This document shows, piece by piece, positions 60,966 through 64,000 of a stretch of 64,000 nt of DNA. The notes beneath the pieces were generated by a model, which was given only the letters and a program-made list of their open reading frames with translations, was not told the origin of the DNA and did no database searches. The DNA lies in NCBI RefSeq assembly GCF_036421855.1, contig NZ_JAZGOK010000003.1, one strand, 5' to 3'. The first letter of the stretch is position 1. Each line of letters begins with the position of its first letter. Source of the DNA: Georgenia_B sunbinii (lineage in GTDB: Bacteria; Actinomycetota; Actinomycetes; Actinomycetales; Actinomycetaceae). The position numbers and the translations under genes were made by a program.

Positions 60966-63008
60966 GTGAGCCACGACCCGCAGCCGATGACCATCGGCGG
61001 TCTCGAGGTCCCCGTCATCACCGCCAACACCGTCGTCGTCGGGACCGGCTCCGCCGGGTACGCCGCGGCGCAACGCCTGGTGGAGTTCGGCCAGGACGAC
61101 GTCGTCATGGTCACCGACAAGATCGGTGCCGGCGCCAGCCGCAACGCCGGTTCGGACAAGCAGACGTACTACAAGCTCACGCTGTCCGGCGACCAGCCGG
61201 ACTCGGTGCGCGAGATGGCCCAGACGCTGTTCGCCGGCGGCGCGATGGACGGCGACAACGCGTTGGCCGAGGCCGCGCTCTCCGCCCGGGCGTTCCTCCA
61301 CCTGGCCGACCTCGGGGTGCCGTTCCCGCAGAACCGCTACGGGGAGTTCATCGGCTACAAGACCGACCACGACCCGCGTCAGCGGGCCACCTCGGTGGGG
61401 CCGTACACCTCGCGCAGCATGGTCGAGCAGCTGGAGAAGCGGGTCAACGCCAACGGCACCCGGATCTTCCCGGAGTGCCGGATCGTCGACATCATCACCG
61501 TCGACGGCGCGGTCGCCGGCCTGCTCGTGCTGCGCACCGACGTCCCGCACGACGGCAGCCAGAGCCCCTACCTGCTGCTGCGGTGCACCAACGTCGTCTA
61601 CGCCACCGGCGGCCCCGCCGGGCTGTACGCCACCCGGGTGTTCCCCAACGGCCAGTGGGGCGCGTCCGGCGCCGCCTACCGCGCCGGCATCCACGGCAAG
61701 AACGTCACCGAGTGGCAGTTCGGCCTCTCCTCGACCAAGCCGCGGTGGAACGTCTCGGGCACCTACATGCAGGTGCTGCCCCGCTTCGTCTCCACCGACG
61801 CTGACGGCAACGACGAGCGCGAGTTCCTCACCGAGACCATCGACGACTACGGCCGGCTGCTGACCATGACGTTCCTCAAGGGCTACCAGTGGCCCTTCGA
61901 CGTCCGCAAGGCGCTGGACGGCTCCTCGCTCATCGACCTCCTCGTCTACCGCGAGACGGTGCTGCGCGGCCGCCGGGTGTTCCTCGACTTCCGCCGCAAC
62001 CCGGTGCATGACGAGCTCGACGCGACCGCGCTGGCGCCGGAGGCCTACGAGTACCTCGAGAAGGCCGGCGTGCTGTTCGGCACGCCGATCGAGCGGCTCA
62101 AGCACATGAACCTGCCCGCCTACAACTTCTACCTCGAGCGCAACCCGTACGTGGACCTCGAGACCGAGCTGCTCGAGGTCGACGTCTGCGCCCAGCACAA
62201 CAACGGCGGGCTCGTCGTGGACTCCTGGTGGCAGTCGAACGTCGCCGGGTTCTTCCCGGTCGGCGAGGCGGGCGGCGCGCACGGGGTCTACCGCCCCGGT
62301 GGTGCGGCGCTCAACAGCGGCCAGGTGGGAGCGACCCGGGCGGCGCAGTTCATCGCCTCACGCCGCACCGAGGACCCCGTCTCGGCCGAGGCCTTCGCCG
62401 CCGCCGCGGAGCCGCTGCTGGCCGACGCCGTCGGGCTGGTCTCCGTGGCGACCGAGCGTTTCGCCGGCGGCACGGTGGACAACACCGGGGACCTGCTGCG
62501 CGACGTCGGCGAGCTGATGAGCGCCAAGGCCGGCCCGGTCCGCTCCGAGCAGTCGATCGCCGAGGCGCTCGAGCAGGTCTCGACCTGGCTCGGTGAGTAC
62601 CGCGAGCTGGTCACCGCCGACGCCGGGTCGCGCCGCGCCGTCAACCGCACCTTCCTCGTGCGAGACATCCTCACCACTGCGTACGTCTACCTCACCGCGA
62701 TGGCCGACTACGTCGACCACGGCGGGCGCTCGCGCGGCTCGGTGCTCTACACCGACCCCGAGGGCTCGCTGCCCGTCGTCGGGCACGGCCCCGACGCCGC
62801 GGAGGAGCTGGACCTGCCGGAGATCTTCCGCTTCCAGCTCGACGGCGGAGCGCTCGACGACGAGGTGCAGGAGATCGCCTTCGCGCTGGCCGCCGAGGGA
62901 GCCGGCGAGGTCGACCCGACGTGGCGCCCCCGCCGACCCATCCCGGAGGCCGACGACTTCTTCGAGAACGTCTGGCGCGAGTACCGCGAGGACGGCAACA
63001 TCCGCTGA
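60966..63008 (+). CDS. FAD-binding flavoprotein of the fumarate reductase/succinate dehydrogenase type (680 aa)
   Basis: An FAD_binding_2-type protein. The ADP-binding fold is TVVVGTGSAGYAAAQRLVEFG, with the second FAD segments NVVYATGGPAGLYATRVFPNG and VCAQHNNGGLVVDSWWQSNVAGFFPVGEAGGAHGVYRPGGAALNSGQVGATRAA. A C-terminal helical region (about 500-680) is like that of SdhA/FrdA. No iron-sulfur or cytochrome partner gene is adjacent and there is no signal peptide, so it is not a respiratory complex subunit. It probably oxidises or reduces the imported compound together with the SDR. GTG start at 60966 with AAGGAG 8 bases upstream; the ATG 33 bases earlier lacks one. Confidence 0.82.
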   Translation: MSHDPQPMTIGGLEVPVITANTVVVGTGSAGYAAAQRLVEFGQDDVVMVTDKIGAGASRNAGSDKQTYYKLTLSGDQPDSVREMAQTLFAGGAMDGDNALAEAALSARAFLHLADLGVPFPQNRYGEFIGYKTDHDPRQRATSVGPYTSRSMVEQLEKRVNANGTRIFPECRIVDIITVDGAVAGLLVLRTDVPHDGSQSPYLLLRCTNVVYATGGPAGLYATRVFPNGQWGASGAAYRAGIHGKNVTEWQFGLSSTKPRWNVSGTYMQVLPRFVSTDADGNDEREFLTETIDDYGRLLTMTFLKGYQWPFDVRKALDGSSLIDLLVYRETVLRGRRVFLDFRRNPVHDELDATALAPEAYEYLEKAGVLFGTPIERLKHMNLPAYNFYLERNPYVDLETELLEVDVCAQHNNGGLVVDSWWQSNVAGFFPVGEAGGAHGVYRPGGAALNSGQVGATRAAQFIASRRTEDPVSAEAFAAAAEPLLADAVGLVSVATERFAGGTVDNTGDLLRDVGELMSAKAGPVRSEQSIAEALEQVSTWLGEYRELVTADAGSRRAVNRTFLVRDILTTAYVYLTAMADYVDHGGRSRGSVLYTDPEGSLPVVGHGPDAAEELDLPEIFRFQLDGGALDDEVQEIAFALAAEGAGEVDPTWRPRRPIPEADDFFENVWREYREDGNIR

Positions 63009-63057
63009 CGCGGCCGCGGTGACGGCGCCAGCGCGGCCGGCGCGGCGCCGCGGCGCA

Positions 63058-63100
63058 AGGTGTGGACTATTGGACCTCAGCGGGCCGAAAGTCCACACCT
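63058..63100. terminator. Inverted repeat after the flavoprotein gene
   Basis: AGGTGTGGACT (63058-63068) and AGTCCACACCT (63090-63100) are perfect 11-bp arms around a 21-base loop, 50 bases after the stop. It could terminate the SDR-flavoprotein transcript. The loop is long, so a protein-binding dyad is the alternative. Confidence 0.5.
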
Positions 63101-63221
63101 AGCAGGACCGCCGGGGCCGCAGGTGGCGGGCCCATCGCCTGCCGCCGCTCTTCTCCACAGGTTTGCCCACAGGTCAGGGCATCATCCACCGGGCGCCGCC
63201 CAGACCGGGCCAAGGTGTGGC

Positions 63222-64000
63222 ATGCCCTGGGACCGCCAACGGATCGACGAGCTCGCCGCAGAACAGCACTCCGTCGTGACCCGCGCGCAGCTGCTCCAGG
63301 CCGGTGCCTCGGACAGGTGGATGAGGCACCGCGCCGACGCCGGCCTGTGGCAGCGCGCCTACCCCGGGGTCTACATCAGCCACTCCGGCAAGCCGGAGTG
63401 GCTCACCCAGGTCTCGGCGGCCCTCGCGTATGCCGGTAAGGGCGCTGCCATCTCGCACTCGACAGCCTCCGACTGGTGGTTCGAGAGCGAGGCCACGCGG
63501 GACCAGAGATCGTCGAACCCGGTGGAGGTCAGCATCCAGGCACCTCGTACCGTGAGGCCACAGCCGGGGCTGCGGATCTACCGCCGTCGGCGGATGCCAG
63601 AGGCCTGGCGGGGCAAGGTCCGTGCCGTCAGGCCCGACGAGACCGCTGTCGACCTCATCGGTCGTGCCACGGCCGACGACGACATCATCGCCATCCTCAA
63701 CCGCGCCACCCGCAAGGTGGTGCACCCGGGTGCCATCCTCATCGCGCTCGAAAAGCGAACTCGCGTCCCCGGACGGCGGCTCGTCGTCGACCTGCTCGGC
63801 GAGGTCGCCGACGGCGTGGAGTCGCCGCTCGAACTGCGGTACCGGCGCGACGTCGAGCGCGCCCACGGGTTGCCGGTCTCGCAGCTGCAGGCACGAGAGC
63901 GGCTCGGCGGTCGGTTGATCCGGGCGGACTGCCGGTACCGCGGCTTCGGGGTGAGGGTCGAGCTCGACGGCAAGCTGGCGCACCCCGGGGGCCGGACCGA
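63222..64000 (+). CDS. AbiEi-antitoxin-like / DUF559-type protein (partial, cut by the window end)
   Basis: The frame starts MPWDRQRIDELAAEQHSVVTR, an N-terminal helix-turn-helix-like domain (AQLLQAGASDRWMRHRADAGLWQRAYPGVY) shared with type IV antitoxin AbiEi proteins. It runs on through an RPxxxIYRRRRM segment, ETAVDLIGRATADDDIIAILNRATRK and a start of a Vsr/DUF559 endonuclease-like fold (ESPLELRYRRDVERAHGLP and VRVELDGKLAHPGGRT) at the edge. Such genes are very common and multi-copy in actinobacteria and usually lack a toxin partner; defence involvement is inferred only. At least 259 residues are visible. Confidence 0.85.
   Translation, partial: MPWDRQRIDELAAEQHSVVTRAQLLQAGASDRWMRHRADAGLWQRAYPGVYISHSGKPEWLTQVSAALAYAGKGAAISHSTASDWWFESEATRDQRSSNPVEVSIQAPRTVRPQPGLRIYRRRRMPEAWRGKVRAVRPDETAVDLIGRATADDDIIAILNRATRKVVHPGAILIALEKRTRVPGRRLVVDLLGEVADGVESPLELRYRRDVERAHGLPVSQLQARERLGGRLIRADCRYRGFGVRVELDGKLAHPGGRT

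Overview
The window is very GC-rich DNA (roughly 70% or more by eye) with actinobacterial gene content: leaderless or GTG/TTG-started genes, LPXTG-anchored surface proteins, DUF5926 and DUF6458 proteins, a DtxR-type iron box, a TipAL-type regulator, and a pheA-plsC-DAGK-serS-HAD block. A free-living soil or plant-associated member of the Micrococcales (Cellulomonas/Georgenia-like) fits best. This is inferred from gene families, not from a marker gene.

Layout. 0.2-0.8 kb: a small methyltransferase. 0.9-17.1 kb (minus strand): a sugar or ketosugar utilisation locus. It holds a Gfo/Idh dehydrogenase, a TetR regulator, an RbsACCB-type ABC importer, a psicose-3-epimerase-like isomerase, and a 2,668-residue secreted protein combining ThuA, sugar dehydrogenase, lectin, Cu/Zn-SOD-like and repeat domains. 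17.5-20.6 kb: a secreted GH43-like protein behind a LacI-type operator, a WxL-like secreted protein, and a truncated serine recombinase next to tRNA-Arg, which looks like accessory DNA. 21.3-30.4 kb: heme oxygenase with an iron box, then two tandem paralogous LPXTG-anchored lamin-tail/metallophosphatase proteins. Both have TTG starts and 11-nt phased PHO-box-like repeats upstream. 30.4-35.5 kb: tRNA-Ser(GCU), an MFS exporter, a small membrane protein, a Fic protein, tRNA-Ser(UGA), a quinone oxidoreductase and a TipAL-like regulator. 35.5-40.4 kb: an AGE-family epimerase with a CUT1 sugar importer (no ATPase gene). 40.6-55.0 kb: mostly housekeeping genes (HAD, serS, DAG kinase, acyltransferase, pheA, a phosphatase-like membrane protein, GT2, DUF5926, rhodanese, APP1-type phosphatase, pgm, MFS). 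55.1-63.0 kb: a Liv-type importer facing an SDR and a large flavoprotein across a region with two LacI-type palindromes, so it probably imports a carbon source rather than an amino acid. The window ends inside an AbiEi-like gene.

How the genes work together. The secreted GH43 and ThuA/GSDH proteins would act on sugars outside the cell. Three importers with different architectures bring products in, and the Gfo/Idh, isomerase, epimerase, SDR and flavoprotein enzymes convert them. Dedicated operator-like palindromes (TetR, LacI-like, an unknown dyad over a leaderless promoter, MerR) sit in front of most of these units. The sequence also has two single-N joints. The one at 38,892 is flanked by a 129-bp near-identical direct duplication and is almost certainly an assembly artefact falling in an intercistronic hairpin.
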